A program made the translations under genes and the position numbers. Source: Bacteroidales bacterium (GTDB lineage Bacteria > Bacteroidota > Bacteroidia > Bacteroidales > UBA12077). From it: 64,000 nucleotides of DNA. The notes below the pieces were generated by a model. That model made no database searches and was not told the origin of the DNA. It saw nothing but the letters and a program-made list of their open reading frames with translations. The stretch covers positions 1 to 64,000 of the forward strand of contig JANQHE010000021.1 in the NCBI GenBank assembly GCA_028282785.1, written 5' to 3'. How positions within the stretch are numbered: the first letter of the stretch is position 1; every line of letters starts with the position of its first letter. Shown piece after piece: positions 1 to 7,061 of this stretch.

Positions 1-419
1 TTTTGTAAAAACAAAAAACACTTAGATAGTGTATTCCATGAGATGGATGGTAACGGAGAAATTTGTATGGCTGTTATGGAATACAATGAATTGGGACAGC
101 TAACCAGGAAGAAACTCAACAAAAATACAGACAACAGCTTTTTACAGGAAATAGATTATGAATATAATATTCGTGGTTGGACAACTAAAATTAATGACCC
201 TGAAGAACTTCAAAAAACCGGCGAGCCAAAAGACATGTTCGCAATGGAACTGATGCTGAAATAGAGTATCATTATGACCATAATGGAAATATGGACATTG
301 ATGATAACAAAGGCTTTGTATTTGCTTACAATTATCTGAACCTACCAAAAGAAATTGTTGGCGGCAATGATACGGTAAGATACATTTATGATGCAGCAGG
401 AAATAACTTTATTAATTAA
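1..419 (+). pseudogene. RHS/YD-repeat protein remnant, 3' end, frameshifted
   Basis: The reading frame is open at the left edge of the window, so the gene starts outside it. In frame 1 it shows YNELGQL (nt 82-102), YEYNIRGW and DMFAMEL, then hits TAG at 262-264. Similar sequence resumes in frame 3 from about nt 243 with YHYDHNGN, YNYLNLPKEI and YIYDAAGN, and stops at 417-419. These are signature strings of the large RHS-repeat proteins common in Bacteroidota. In that family a stretch of roughly a hundred residues normally separates DLFGMEL from the YDANGN segment, so I infer a deletion with a frame change. The C-terminal variable or toxin part is missing too. It is convergent with the next gene and overlaps its stop by a few bases. 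It is most likely a dead fragment; a sequencing frameshift alone would not explain the missing middle. Confidence 0.8.
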
Positions 420-858
420 CTACCCGAATAGTATTTACTCCATCAAAATAGCATTTATATTGCTTTAAAGCATAACTTGCGGGCCCTTGATATACCGATC
501 CGGCTATATCTGCATTGCCCGCCATCCAAAACCTTGATCCACAACAAGGACATTCGTAAAAGCTGTCATCGTCTTCTAATTGGCAGGTATTTGAAGCTTC
601 ATATGTACAGGCTCTGTCAAATGCTAGAAATTCATTTTGATCTGCCCTAAAAATAATTAATCCTCCTACTCCGTGTCTATCAACTTCAACATAATTTCCA
701 GGCAGAACGTTACCTAATTCAGTATCAAGAGAAAGTATAGCATATACGGAAACATTGGGGAAAGGTGTTTCGTTTTTATCACAGCGAATAAAAAGGACAA
801 TTATTAAAAAGGATATAAAAAAAAATCTTAAATTTGGTTTTGAAACTAGTGTTCTCAT
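412..858 (-). CDS. Lipoprotein with degenerate Rieske-like fold (His ligands lost)
   Basis: 148 residues. The N-terminal hydrophobic segment ends at Cys26 followed by Asp, so it is a probable lipoprotein exported across the inner membrane, although the Arg just before the Cys is not typical of a lipobox. The second half follows the Rieske [2Fe-2S] pattern: C84-T-Y86, C92, then C103-P-C105-C106-G-S-R-F. Canonical Rieske proteins have CxH and CPCHG. Here the two histidine ligands are Tyr86 and Cys106, while C92 and C105 sit where the stabilising disulfide cysteines normally lie. The fold call is therefore reasonable, but a normal Rieske cluster is unlikely. It could bind a different metal site or be a structural relic. 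It is transcribed alone, divergently from the gene at 892. Confidence 0.7.
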   Translation of the reverse strand: MRTLVSKPNLRFFFISFLIIVLFIRCDKNETPFPNVSVYAILSLDTELGNVLPGNYVEVDRHGVGGLIIFRADQNEFLAFDRACTYEASNTCQLEDDDSFYECPCCGSRFWMAGNADIAGSVYQGPASYALKQYKCYFDGVNTIRVVN

Positions 859-878
859 ATTCAGAATAATTTATTTTA

Positions 879-886
879 CAAAAGTA
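879..886 (-). promoter_or_regulatory. Candidate -7 promoter element for the Rieske-like lipoprotein
   Basis: On the minus strand this reads TACTTTTG, a full match to the Bacteroidota -7 consensus TAnnTTTG. It lies 21 bases upstream of the minus-strand ATG at 858. I see no clear -33 TTG at the usual spacing. Confidence 0.4.
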
Positions 887-891
887 AGCAA

Positions 892-1302
892 ATGCTTTAC
901 AAATTAAAGCATACGTTCTTTTTAATTTTATGCCTGGGAATTGTTTGGGGATGTCAGTCTAAAAAGCAAATGACGTCTTTGGAAAAATCCGAGCAATACA
1001 AAGCACGGATGAATAAAAAAAAGAAGCAAGCGTACAAAAAAAGCAGGGAAGAAGCGAGAGAAAAACACTACAATAAACAGGCAGCAAGTACTAAAGAACG
1101 ATGGGATTTAAATAAGGAAAAATCTGAGAAATGGAACAAACAAGAGTTTCATAAAAAATCTTTAAAATACAGGTTTAGAAAGTTTTTTGAAAGATTTAAA
1201 AGAGAATCAAAACCTGATGAAGGATTATTCTCAAAAAAACAGATGAGAAGAAAAAAAGGAAATATTTTTCAAAGAATATTTAAGAAAAAAAAGAAGAAAT
1301 AA
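892..1302 (+). CDS. Very basic small lipoprotein, unknown function
   Basis: 136 residues. A signal peptide ends in LGIVWGC, a good lipobox with Cys21 as the lipidated residue. The mature part is extremely rich in Lys, Arg and Glu, is probably helical or coiled-coil, and ends in a run of lysines. No domain is recognised. It is followed after two bases by the gene at 1305, so the two are probably co-transcribed. The mature protein is strongly positive, so it could contact nucleic acid, lipid A or acidic partners at the membrane, but this is only an inference. Confidence 0.6.
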   Translation: MLYKLKHTFFLILCLGIVWGCQSKKQMTSLEKSEQYKARMNKKKKQAYKKSREEAREKHYNKQAASTKERWDLNKEKSEKWNKQEFHKKSLKYRFRKFFERFKRESKPDEGLFSKKQMRRKKGNIFQRIFKKKKKK

Positions 1303-1304
1303 TT

Positions 1305-1820
1305 ATGGAAGACATATTTGATAGCCTGATTTATATAATAATTGTAGTTGTTGGTTTCATTATTTCAGCGTTGGGTAAGAAAAAGAAAAAATCGGCGCAA
1401 AAAGTAGTGCCAATTAATCAAACCCAAGCAACACAACCTACACAACCAACCCAACAAAAAGAAAGACCATTTTTATCAAACCTGGAACAGTTATTAAATG
1501 AGGAGCTAGGAATTACAGAAGATAAATATGAAAATACTTACGAAGAAGAAATACCTGAAAAAAAATATGAGCCTGTATTGGATAGTCCGGTTAGTAAACT
1601 GGATACAACAGAGAGCATTTTAGATTCGGTTCCGGTTGAGAGTAAAAGGAATAATGAAGATGCTCCCTTTAGTATTGAGTATAACGATAACAGCGAAATA
1701 TTTAATAGTTCAATAAAAGATGAAGAGATAGTTGATGTAAATGAAAGCAAGGTTTTGAAAAATTTTGATTTAGAGGAAGCTATTATTTATTCAGAAATAA
1801 TTAATCGAAAAGAATATTAG
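1305..1820 (+). CDS. Single-pass membrane protein with long acidic tail, unknown function
   Basis: 171 residues. One transmembrane helix lies at about residues 8-25, followed by a stretch of five lysines (KKKKK), which suggests N-out with a cytoplasmic tail. A Gln/Thr/Pro linker (QATQPTQPTQQ) follows, then a long Glu/Asp-rich, low-complexity region to the end. No catalytic motif is visible. It lies two bases behind the basic lipoprotein gene, and its own tail has the opposite charge. This may be coincidence or may mean the two proteins interact across or along the envelope. Confidence 0.55.
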   Translation: MEDIFDSLIYIIIVVVGFIISALGKKKKKSAQKVVPINQTQATQPTQPTQQKERPFLSNLEQLLNEELGITEDKYENTYEEEIPEKKYEPVLDSPVSKLDTTESILDSVPVESKRNNEDAPFSIEYNDNSEIFNSSIKDEEIVDVNESKVLKNFDLEEAIIYSEIINRKEY

Positions 1821-1868
1821 ATTTTTAATTAATTAACAGATAGTTAAGAGGATTTCACTCTGTAATCA

Positions 1869-1900
1869 TTGTGTGTTTTTAATTTTTTTGTTTAAATTTG
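1869..1900 (+). promoter_or_regulatory. Candidate promoter for greA
   Basis: TTG at 1869-1871 and TAAATTTG at 1893-1900 are separated by 21 bases. This fits the Bacteroidota sigma-ABfr pattern (TTTG or TTG, 19-21 bases, TAnnTTTG). Transcription would start near 1906-1908, about 78 bases upstream of the greA ATG. Confidence 0.55.
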
Positions 1901-1907
1901 TACACAC

Positions 1908-1940
1908 AAGAAGAGTTCCGAACGATTTGGAATTCTTCTT
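1908..1940 (+). promoter_or_regulatory. 12-bp hairpin at the predicted 5' end of the greA transcript
   Basis: AAGAAGAGTTCC (1908-1919) pairs with GGAATTCTTCTT (1929-1940) around a 9-base loop, with one G-U wobble. It starts almost exactly where the promoter above predicts transcription to begin, and is followed by a T/A-rich run. It could protect the mRNA end, attenuate greA, or terminate transcription coming from the upstream gene. Confidence 0.5.
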
Positions 1941-1984
1941 TATTTATTGATATTGCCAAAGCATAAATTTTAAATTTAATAAAA

Positions 1985-2458
1985 ATGACAAAAGTTTCTT
2001 ACGTTACAGAACAAGGTTTGGAGAAGTTAAAGAAGGAATTAGAACAACTAGAGACTATTGAAAGGCCCAAAATTTCCCAACAAATTGCAGAGGCTCGTGA
2101 TAAAGGAGATTTATCTGAGAATGCTGAATACGATGCTGCAAAGGAAGCACAGGGATTGCTGGAAATGAAAATTAGCAAATTAAAAGATACTATAGCAAAT
2201 TCAAGAATACTAGATCAATCAAAACTAGATACTTCTACCGTACAAATTTTAAATAAGGTTAAAATCAAAAATAAAAAGAATGGTGCAGTAATGGAATATA
2301 CGATTGTTTCCGATAGCGAAGCTAATTTAAAGGAGGGTAAAATGTCAATTAATACTCCAATAGCGAAAGGCTTATTAGGTAAAAAAGTCGGAGATGTAGC
2401 CGAAGTTCAGGTACCATCCGGTAAAATGGAGTTTGAAATTGTCGAGATTTCACTATAA
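1985..2458 (+). CDS. greA: Transcription elongation factor GreA
   Basis: 157 residues, the normal family length. The N-terminal coiled coil carries the conserved loop GDLSENAEYDAAKE (about residues 39-52). Its acidic residues reach into the RNA polymerase secondary channel and stimulate cleavage of backtracked RNA. The C-terminal FKBP-like domain includes the IxTPIAKGLLGKKVGD region. The ATG at 1985 gives the usual start MTKVSYVTEQGLEKLK. The HIT gene follows after 11 bases, so the two are probably co-transcribed and end at the terminator at 2887. Confidence 0.97.
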   Translation: MTKVSYVTEQGLEKLKKELEQLETIERPKISQQIAEARDKGDLSENAEYDAAKEAQGLLEMKISKLKDTIANSRILDQSKLDTSTVQILNKVKIKNKKNGAVMEYTIVSDSEANLKEGKMSINTPIAKGLLGKKVGDVAEVQVPSGKMEFEIVEISL

Positions 2459-2469
2459 AAATACCAAAT

Positions 2470-2865
2470 ATGGCTTCAATATTTACAAAAATTGTTCAGG
2501 GCGAAATTCCTTCATACAAAATTGCGGAGGATGACAACTATTATGCATTTCTCGACATTTTTCCTTTAGCAAAGGGTCATACCTTGGTAATTCCTAAAAA
2601 AGAAATTGATTATTTATTTGATCTGGATGATGAAACTTTGTCCGGATTAAATGTTTTTGCTAAAAGAGTTGCTAAAGCCATTGATAAAACAATTGAATGT
2701 AAACGCGTTGGAGTTGTTGTATTGGGCCTTGAAGTGCCTCACGCGCATATTCATTTAATTCCTTTACAAAGCGAAGCAGATGCTTGCTTTTCAAAGCCAA
2801 AGCTGAAATTATCAGAAGAAGAATTTAAAGAAATTGCTGAAAAGATTAGTTCAGCATTCGAATAA
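2470..2865 (+). CDS. HIT family (HinT-like) nucleotide hydrolase
   Basis: 131 residues. It has the histidine-triad signature HAHIHL (about residues 92-97), the family's active site for hydrolysing nucleoside phosphoramidates or related AMP conjugates. The N-terminal SIFTKIVQGEIPSYKIAED matches the HinT/HIT start. It lies directly downstream of greA, an arrangement I recall as frequent in Bacteroidota, and upstream of a strong terminator. The in vivo substrate cannot be read from sequence. Confidence 0.93.
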   Translation: MASIFTKIVQGEIPSYKIAEDDNYYAFLDIFPLAKGHTLVIPKKEIDYLFDLDDETLSGLNVFAKRVAKAIDKTIECKRVGVVVLGLEVPHAHIHLIPLQSEADACFSKPKLKLSEEEFKEIAEKISSAFE

Positions 2866-2886
2866 TACATTTGTACAGTTATTAAT

Positions 2887-2923
2887 AACATCCGAAGTTT
2901 GTTAAGCTTCGGATGTTTTTTTT
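2887..2923 (+). terminator. Rho-independent terminator after greA-HIT
   Basis: A perfect 11-bp stem, AACATCCGAAG (2887-2897) with CTTCGGATGTT (2907-2917), has a 9-base loop and runs into eight Ts (2916-2923). It sits 22 bases after the HIT stop codon. Confidence 0.93.
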
Positions 2924-3121
2924 ATACATAATATGGTTAAAATATGTTAAATGCAGTCACAATTAAAAATATAAAGCTTTGTAACAGCGTTATTTAATTA
3001 ACAGAAAGACTACCATTTCGTTAAAGAAAGTTAAATGACACAACTGTAAAAAGTTGATTTCGTATACTTTAATAAAGCCGGCCTTTTAGCGAAAGTTTGT
3101 GGGGGAGATAATGTTTAACCT
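2924..3121. other. Intergenic region upstream of the TonB-like gene
   Basis: Part of a 331-base gap (2866-3196). After the terminator it contains AT-rich sequence with no plausible open frame, then a short G/C-rich stretch (near 3078-3085). I see no convincing TAnnTTTG promoter. The promoter of the TonB-like gene should lie here or inside the repeat that follows. Confidence 0.4.
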
Positions 3122-3178
3122 GTTTGCTGATCCATCCGCCCTGCCTGCTGCAGGTAGGCGAAGGAGGGACAGGCAGAC
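3122..3178. repeat. REP-like dispersed palindromic repeat, copy 1
   Basis: It contains an imperfect palindrome, CCTGCCTGC T GCAGGTAGG (3140-3158), followed by CGAAGGAGGGACAGGCAG. The whole 55-base unit resembles the reverse complement of 44110-44171: both share GCTGA, ATCCG, AGGCGAAGGAGG and the ACA-GCAG end. Its core palindrome recurs at 41542-41560. It ends about 20 bases before the TonB-like start codon and so forms most of that gene's leader. Confidence 0.7.
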
Positions 3179-3196
3179 CTCTAAAACCCCAACATC

Positions 3197-3865
3197 ATGG
3201 AAACAAAAAAATCGAAACGCGCAAATTTGGAGAATTATCGCACGATTTTCTTACAAATCGGAATCATCCTAACACTCTCTGCCATTCTTTTTGCATTTGA
3301 ATGGAAAACTGCCATAAATCATCAAATTGATTTATTTAACGGAGAAGAAATAGATATTGCTGAGTACAATATTCCAAGAACTCCCAGAAAAGAAGAGAAA
3401 AGGAAAGTTAAACCACCAACACCACTTGAGCACATAATAATTGCAGATGATGATGTTGTGATCGAAGATGAGCCACTTTTTAAGGATGAGGAGGAATGGA
3501 CGGAGGATGATTTTCCTGAATGGATAGAGCCTGAAGAAGAAGTTGATGAACCAATATTTTTTGCAGAAGTTATGCCTACTTTTCAAGGAAAAGGTGTAAG
3601 TTATTTTAGAACTTATATTGCAAATAATATTAAATTTCCAAGAACTGCAATTGAAAATGGAATAGCAGGTACAGTATTTGTTGAATTTGTTGTTGATAAG
3701 GATGGATCAATAAGTGATATAAAAGTTATACGGGATGTTCATCCGATAGTAGATGAAGCAGTTATAGAAGTAATAAAAAATTCACCAAAATGGGAACCGG
3801 GAATTAATAATGGTAAGTTTGTTAGAGTGAAATTTACCATAGCAATAAAGTTTGACCTTATTTAA
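3197..3865 (+). CDS. TonB-like energy transducer
   Basis: 222 residues. There is a short cytoplasmic N-terminus, one transmembrane helix at about residues 19-34, a periplasmic linker rich in Pro, Lys and then Glu/Asp (about 50-120), and a C-terminal TonB domain (about 128-222). That domain carries MPTFQGKG, the FPRTAIENGIAGTVFVEFVV segment and ITDIKV-like SDIKVIRDV. TonB transfers proton-motive energy from ExbBD to outer-membrane receptors. No exbB, exbD or receptor is nearby, so its partners are elsewhere. It is flanked by terminators and is a single-gene unit. The linker is more acidic than the classic Pro-Lys linker. Confidence 0.88.
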   Translation: METKKSKRANLENYRTIFLQIGIILTLSAILFAFEWKTAINHQIDLFNGEEIDIAEYNIPRTPRKEEKRKVKPPTPLEHIIIADDDVVIEDEPLFKDEEEWTEDDFPEWIEPEEEVDEPIFFAEVMPTFQGKGVSYFRTYIANNIKFPRTAIENGIAGTVFVEFVVDKDGSISDIKVIRDVHPIVDEAVIEVIKNSPKWEPGINNGKFVRVKFTIAIKFDLI

Positions 3866-3937
3866 GATTTAAAAGTTTAACCTGAACTATTCTTAAATAT
3901 TGGAAAATATAATATGATGAATACGTTAGGTTAAATG

Positions 3938-3966
3938 AAAGGCCGGTTTATTATCCGGCTTTTTTA
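3938..3966 (+). terminator. Rho-independent terminator after the TonB-like gene
   Basis: AAAGGCCGG (3938-3946) pairs with CCGGCTTTT (3955-3963) across an 8-base loop and ends in a T run. It lies 73 bases after the TonB-like stop and rules out a start for hflX at 3935. Confidence 0.85.
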
Positions 3967-4002
3967 TTTTGTTTCTTTCTTACGTGCTAATTACAAATTT
4001 AT

Positions 4003-4010
4003 TACCTTTG
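4003..4010 (+). promoter_or_regulatory. Promoter -7 element for hflX
   Basis: TACCTTTG followed by CA is a strong match to the Bacteroidota -7 box TAnnTTTG. It lies 33 bases upstream of the chosen hflX ATG. A clear -33 TTG is not seen. AGGAGG at 4026-4031 provides an unusually good ribosome-binding site before ATG 4043. Confidence 0.65.
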
Positions 4011-4042
4011 CAAGCACAATTTTAAAGGAGGAAGTTTGCAGA

Positions 4043-5236
4043 ATGCCAAAACTTATTGATACTGCTCCAAAGCCTGAATATGCGGTGTTGGTTGGAGTAA
4101 TAAATCAAGAACAAGATACAAAGCAGGTACAAGAATATTTAGATGAGCTAGCTTTTTTAACAGAAACTGCTGGTGCTATTCCCGTTAAGCAATTTACACA
4201 ACAAGTTAACAATCCTAATCCACGTACCTTTATTGGAGAAGGAAAATTATCGGAGATTGAGTACTACGTGAAAAACAACGATATAGATATGGTTGTTTTC
4301 GACGATGATTTATCACCTACGCAATATCGTAATATTGAAAAAGTACTGAAATGCAAACTTTTGGATCGTACCAATTTAATTCTGGATATTTTTGCCAGGA
4401 GGGCACAAACAGCTCATGCAAAAACACAGGTAGAACTGGCTCAGTACGAGTATTTATTACCTCGACTGGTTGGTATGTGGACCCACTTGGAACGTCAGCG
4501 TGGTGGTATAGGTCTACGTGGCCCTGGTGAAACGGAAATTGAAACGGACCGTCGTATTGTACGTGATAAAATTGCACGTTTAAAAGAGCAACTGGTAAAA
4601 ATTGATAAACAAAAAGCAACACAGCGTAAAAATCGCGGCAAGATGGTTCGGGTTGCTTTGGTTGGATACACAAATGTAGGCAAATCTACCATAATGAATA
4701 TGCTAAGCAAATCGGATGTATTTGCGGAAAATAAACTCTTTGCTACGCTTGATACAACCGTACGAAAGGTAGTTATTGAAAATCTCCCGTTTCTATTATC
4801 AGATACCGTAGGATTTATTAGAAAACTTCCCCACAGTTTGGTTGAGTCATTTAAATCGACCTTAGATGAGGTGCGCGAATCGGATATTTTATTGCACGTA
4901 GTTGATATTTCGCACCCAAATTTTGAGGAACATATTCATGTTGTAGATCAAACATTGAATGAAATTGGAGAGGTTAAGGCTGAAAATTATATCGTTTTTA
5001 ATAAAATCGATGCCTATACTTATGAAAAGAAAGATGAGGATGATTTAACTCCTAAAACTCAAGCTAATTATACTCTTGTAGAGTTAAAAAATACCTGGAT
5101 GGCGAAAAATAATGAGAACTGCATTTTTATTTCTGCCAGGCATAAAAAAAATATAGATGAGTTTAAAAAACTAATCTATGATAGAGTGAAGGAAATACAC
5201 GCTGTTCGTTATCCATATAATAATTATTTGTACTAA
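4043..5236 (+). CDS. hflX: GTPase HflX
   Basis: 397 residues from ATG 4043, which reads MPKLIDTAPKPEYAVLVGV. An upstream in-frame ATG at 3935 lies inside a terminator hairpin and before the promoter, so it is rejected. The N-terminal HflX domain includes NPRTFIGEGK, and the linker has the GIGLRGPGETEIE signature. The GTPase domain has G1 GYTNVGKST, G3 DTVGF and G4 NKID. HflX binds the 50S subunit and rescues or splits stalled ribosomes under stress. A second, diverged copy of its last 27 codons lies exactly 700 bases downstream (5856-5936). Confidence 0.95.
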   Translation: MPKLIDTAPKPEYAVLVGVINQEQDTKQVQEYLDELAFLTETAGAIPVKQFTQQVNNPNPRTFIGEGKLSEIEYYVKNNDIDMVVFDDDLSPTQYRNIEKVLKCKLLDRTNLILDIFARRAQTAHAKTQVELAQYEYLLPRLVGMWTHLERQRGGIGLRGPGETEIETDRRIVRDKIARLKEQLVKIDKQKATQRKNRGKMVRVALVGYTNVGKSTIMNMLSKSDVFAENKLFATLDTTVRKVVIENLPFLLSDTVGFIRKLPHSLVESFKSTLDEVRESDILLHVVDISHPNFEEHIHVVDQTLNEIGEVKAENYIVFNKIDAYTYEKKDEDDLTPKTQANYTLVELKNTWMAKNNENCIFISARHKKNIDEFKKLIYDRVKEIHAVRYPYNNYLY

Positions 5237-5254
5237 AAATATAATGTTTCATTG

Positions 5255-5782
5255 ATGAAAATAATTGAGGAAAGTCATAACAAATTAATTATTCGTGATA
5301 AAGATTTTTTTACAAAACTCTGGGGTGTTATGGCAATACTGTTTAGCACAGCAGGACTTTATTTAATTTTTAATGATTATAATCCTAATTTAAAACCTGC
5401 AGTTTTTGTTTGTATAGTTTTCTTAGTTGTCGGGTTGTTTGTGCTATTGTTTGTGAATAAAAACCTAACATACAAAATAGATAAAGTAACAAATAAAGTA
5501 GAAATTTATTATCCGGTTAAATTCGCAACTACATTCGAAAAAGTTGGCATTAGAATAGAAGATATTAAATGCTTAGTTTTGAAAAAGGCTATTGGTTCAT
5601 CTAGCTCAAACTCTAAAGTTCACAAATCTACTGGATTCGATTTTTTTCTAAAATCTGGTAGAAAAATCCATGGTGGGATATACTCCACGGACCATAAAAA
5701 AATTAAAAAATTAATCGATAAAATCTCAACTTATATTGGTGTTGAAGTTTTAGAATCTGATAAAATTGATGTTCTATTTTAG
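5255..5782 (+). CDS. Small two-helix membrane protein, unknown function
   Basis: 175 residues from ATG 5255; a TTG one codon earlier is the less likely start. Two hydrophobic helices lie at about residues 22-42 and 48-68, followed by a soluble, PH-like beta-rich C-terminal part with a serine-rich loop (GSSSSNS). No family is recognised with confidence. It begins 18 bases after hflX and lies inside an apparent recombination scar: it is flanked by the intact hflX end on the left and by remnants of the asd and hflX ends on the right. It may therefore be a recent arrival. Confidence 0.6.
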   Translation: MKIIEESHNKLIIRDKDFFTKLWGVMAILFSTAGLYLIFNDYNPNLKPAVFVCIVFLVVGLFVLLFVNKNLTYKIDKVTNKVEIYYPVKFATTFEKVGIRIEDIKCLVLKKAIGSSSSNSKVHKSTGFDFFLKSGRKIHGGIYSTDHKKIKKLIDKISTYIGVEVLESDKIDVLF

Positions 5783-5801
5783 ATAACTTAATTAGTTAAA
5801 T

Positions 5802-5846
5802 TCATTTACCAAAAAATTCGGCAATCTGAATCGTATTTGTTGTTGA
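5802..5846 (-). pseudogene. Remnant of a second asd 3' end
   Basis: On the minus strand this reads TTNTIQIAEFFGK followed by TGA (stop at 5802-5804). The intact Asd ends with the closely similar ATNAIQIAEYLVEK. At DNA level 20 of 25 bases match around GCAATCTGAA (5821-5830 versus 6028-6037). No upstream part of the gene is present. Together with the next feature it marks a duplication or recombination junction. Confidence 0.65.
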
Positions 5847-5855
5847 AAAATTGTA

Positions 5856-5936
5856 AATGAGTTTAAAAAACTAATCTATGCTAGAGTTAAAGAAATTCAT
5901 GCGGTGAGATATCAATGCAATAACTATTTATATTAA
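5856..5936 (+). pseudogene. Remnant of a second hflX 3' end
   Basis: 27 codons including the stop align without gaps to the end of hflX (5156-5236), offset by exactly 700 bases. By my count 65 of 81 bases and 22 of 26 residues are identical. Ten codon differences are silent and four change the residue. The excess of silent change shows the copy diverged while its protein was still under selection, that is, in another allele or strain, before becoming a remnant here. Confidence 0.85.
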
Positions 5937-5940
5937 ATAG

Positions 5941-5966
5941 AAAGGGGCTGTCCAAAAAGCCCCTTT
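5941..5966. terminator. Bidirectional hairpin terminator between hflX region and asd
   Basis: AAAGGGGCT (5941-5949) pairs perfectly with AGCCCCTTT (5958-5966) across an 8-base loop. It lies between convergent units: the right-pointing hflX-tail remnant and the left-pointing asd. The stem ends in A/T runs on both sides, although long T tracts are absent. Confidence 0.75.
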
Positions 5967-5993
5967 ACACCATTGATAGTAATATTTTAAAAT

Positions 5994-6986
5994 TTAGTTA
6001 CACCAACTTTTTTCAACCAAATACTCTGCAATCTGAATTGCGTTTGTTGCAGCTCCCTTACGAAGGTTATCGGAAACTACCCACATGTCAAGACTTTTTG
6101 CTTGAGACAAATCTCTACGAATGCGACCGACAAAAACCTCATCTTTACCTTCGGCATCTTTTGGCATTGGGTAAATGTTATTTACAGGGTCATCTTGAAT
6201 AGTTATTCCTGGTGTTTCAGAAAGAAGCTTTTTCACTTCACCCAAATCAAAATCATTTTCGAACTCAATATTTACAGCTTCTGAGTGGCCGCCGTATACA
6301 GGAATGCGCACAACAGTTGCTGTAACATTTATTGAATTATCTCCTAAAATCTTTCTTGTTTCGTTGTGTAATTTCGTTTCTTCAGTTGTGTATCCGTTAT
6401 CTTCGAAATTACCTCCATGTGGTAGACAATTTAAATCAATTGGATGTGGATAAGCCATTTCGCCTTCAATGCCTGCTCTTTCATTTTTTAATTGTTGAAC
6501 AGCATTAACTCCTGATCCTGTAACGGATTGATAAGTTGAAACTACAATTCTTTTAATTTTATATTTACTGTGTAATGGAGCTAACGCAACAACCATTTGT
6601 ATTGTAGAACAATTTGGATTCGCAATAATTTTGTCTTCTTTTGTCAAAACTTGGGCATTTACTTCAGGAACTACTAATTTAATATTCTCTTCCATTCTCC
6701 ATGCAGAAGAATTGTCAATCACAGTAGTGCCAACTTTTGCAAATTCCGGAGCCCATTGTTTTGAAGTTGACCCTCCTGCAGAAAATAGTGCAATATCCGG
6801 TTTTAATGAAATAGCTTGTTTCATTCCAATCACCTCTATTCGTGAATTATTAAAATCTATTTTTTTACCAACTGATTTTTCTGAAGCTACAGCATAAATT
6901 TCTGTATATGGAAAATTCCTTTCTAATAGAGAGTTAAGCATTACTTTTCCTACCAATCCGGTAGCACCTACAACAGCTATTTTCAT
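5994..6986 (-). CDS. asd: Aspartate-semialdehyde dehydrogenase
   Basis: 330 residues, typical length. The NADP-binding loop GATGLVG is at residues 7-13. The catalytic cysteine lies in NPNCSTIQ (about residues 124-131), and the GGHSEAVNIEF segment holds the conserved His. The enzyme reduces aspartyl phosphate to aspartate semialdehyde, the branch point for lysine, diaminopimelate, threonine and methionine. It is a single minus-strand gene. A minus-strand TAATTTTG box lies at 7034-7041, and a terminator lies beyond its 3' end. A fragment of a second asd 3' end lies at 5802-5846. Confidence 0.96.
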   Translation of the reverse strand: MKIAVVGATGLVGKVMLNSLLERNFPYTEIYAVASEKSVGKKIDFNNSRIEVIGMKQAISLKPDIALFSAGGSTSKQWAPEFAKVGTTVIDNSSAWRMEENIKLVVPEVNAQVLTKEDKIIANPNCSTIQMVVALAPLHSKYKIKRIVVSTYQSVTGSGVNAVQQLKNERAGIEGEMAYPHPIDLNCLPHGGNFEDNGYTTEETKLHNETRKILGDNSINVTATVVRIPVYGGHSEAVNIEFENDFDLGEVKKLLSETPGITIQDDPVNNIYPMPKDAEGKDEVFVGRIRRDLSQAKSLDMWVVSDNLRKGAATNAIQIAEYLVEKSWCN

Positions 6987-7033
6987 TGTTTAATAATAAA
7001 TTAAAAATTCTCAAATTCATTTTTATTATCTTT

Positions 7034-7041
7034 CAAAATTA
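7034..7041 (-). promoter_or_regulatory. Candidate -7 promoter element for asd
   Basis: TAATTTTG on the minus strand matches TAnnTTTG, 48 bases upstream of the asd ATG. On the other strand TATCTTTC (7027-7034) overlaps it and is a 7-of-8 match that could serve the divergent gene at 7062. No -33 element is clear. Confidence 0.4.
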
Positions 7042-7061
7042 AATATTTAATCAATTAAAAA

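Noticed and set aside
3935-4042. A 36-codon longer N-terminus for hflX starting at ATG 3935
   Set aside because: It begins inside the terminator hairpin of the TonB-like gene and upstream of the TACCTTTG promoter box. The family start is at ATG 4043, which has AGGAGG in front of it.
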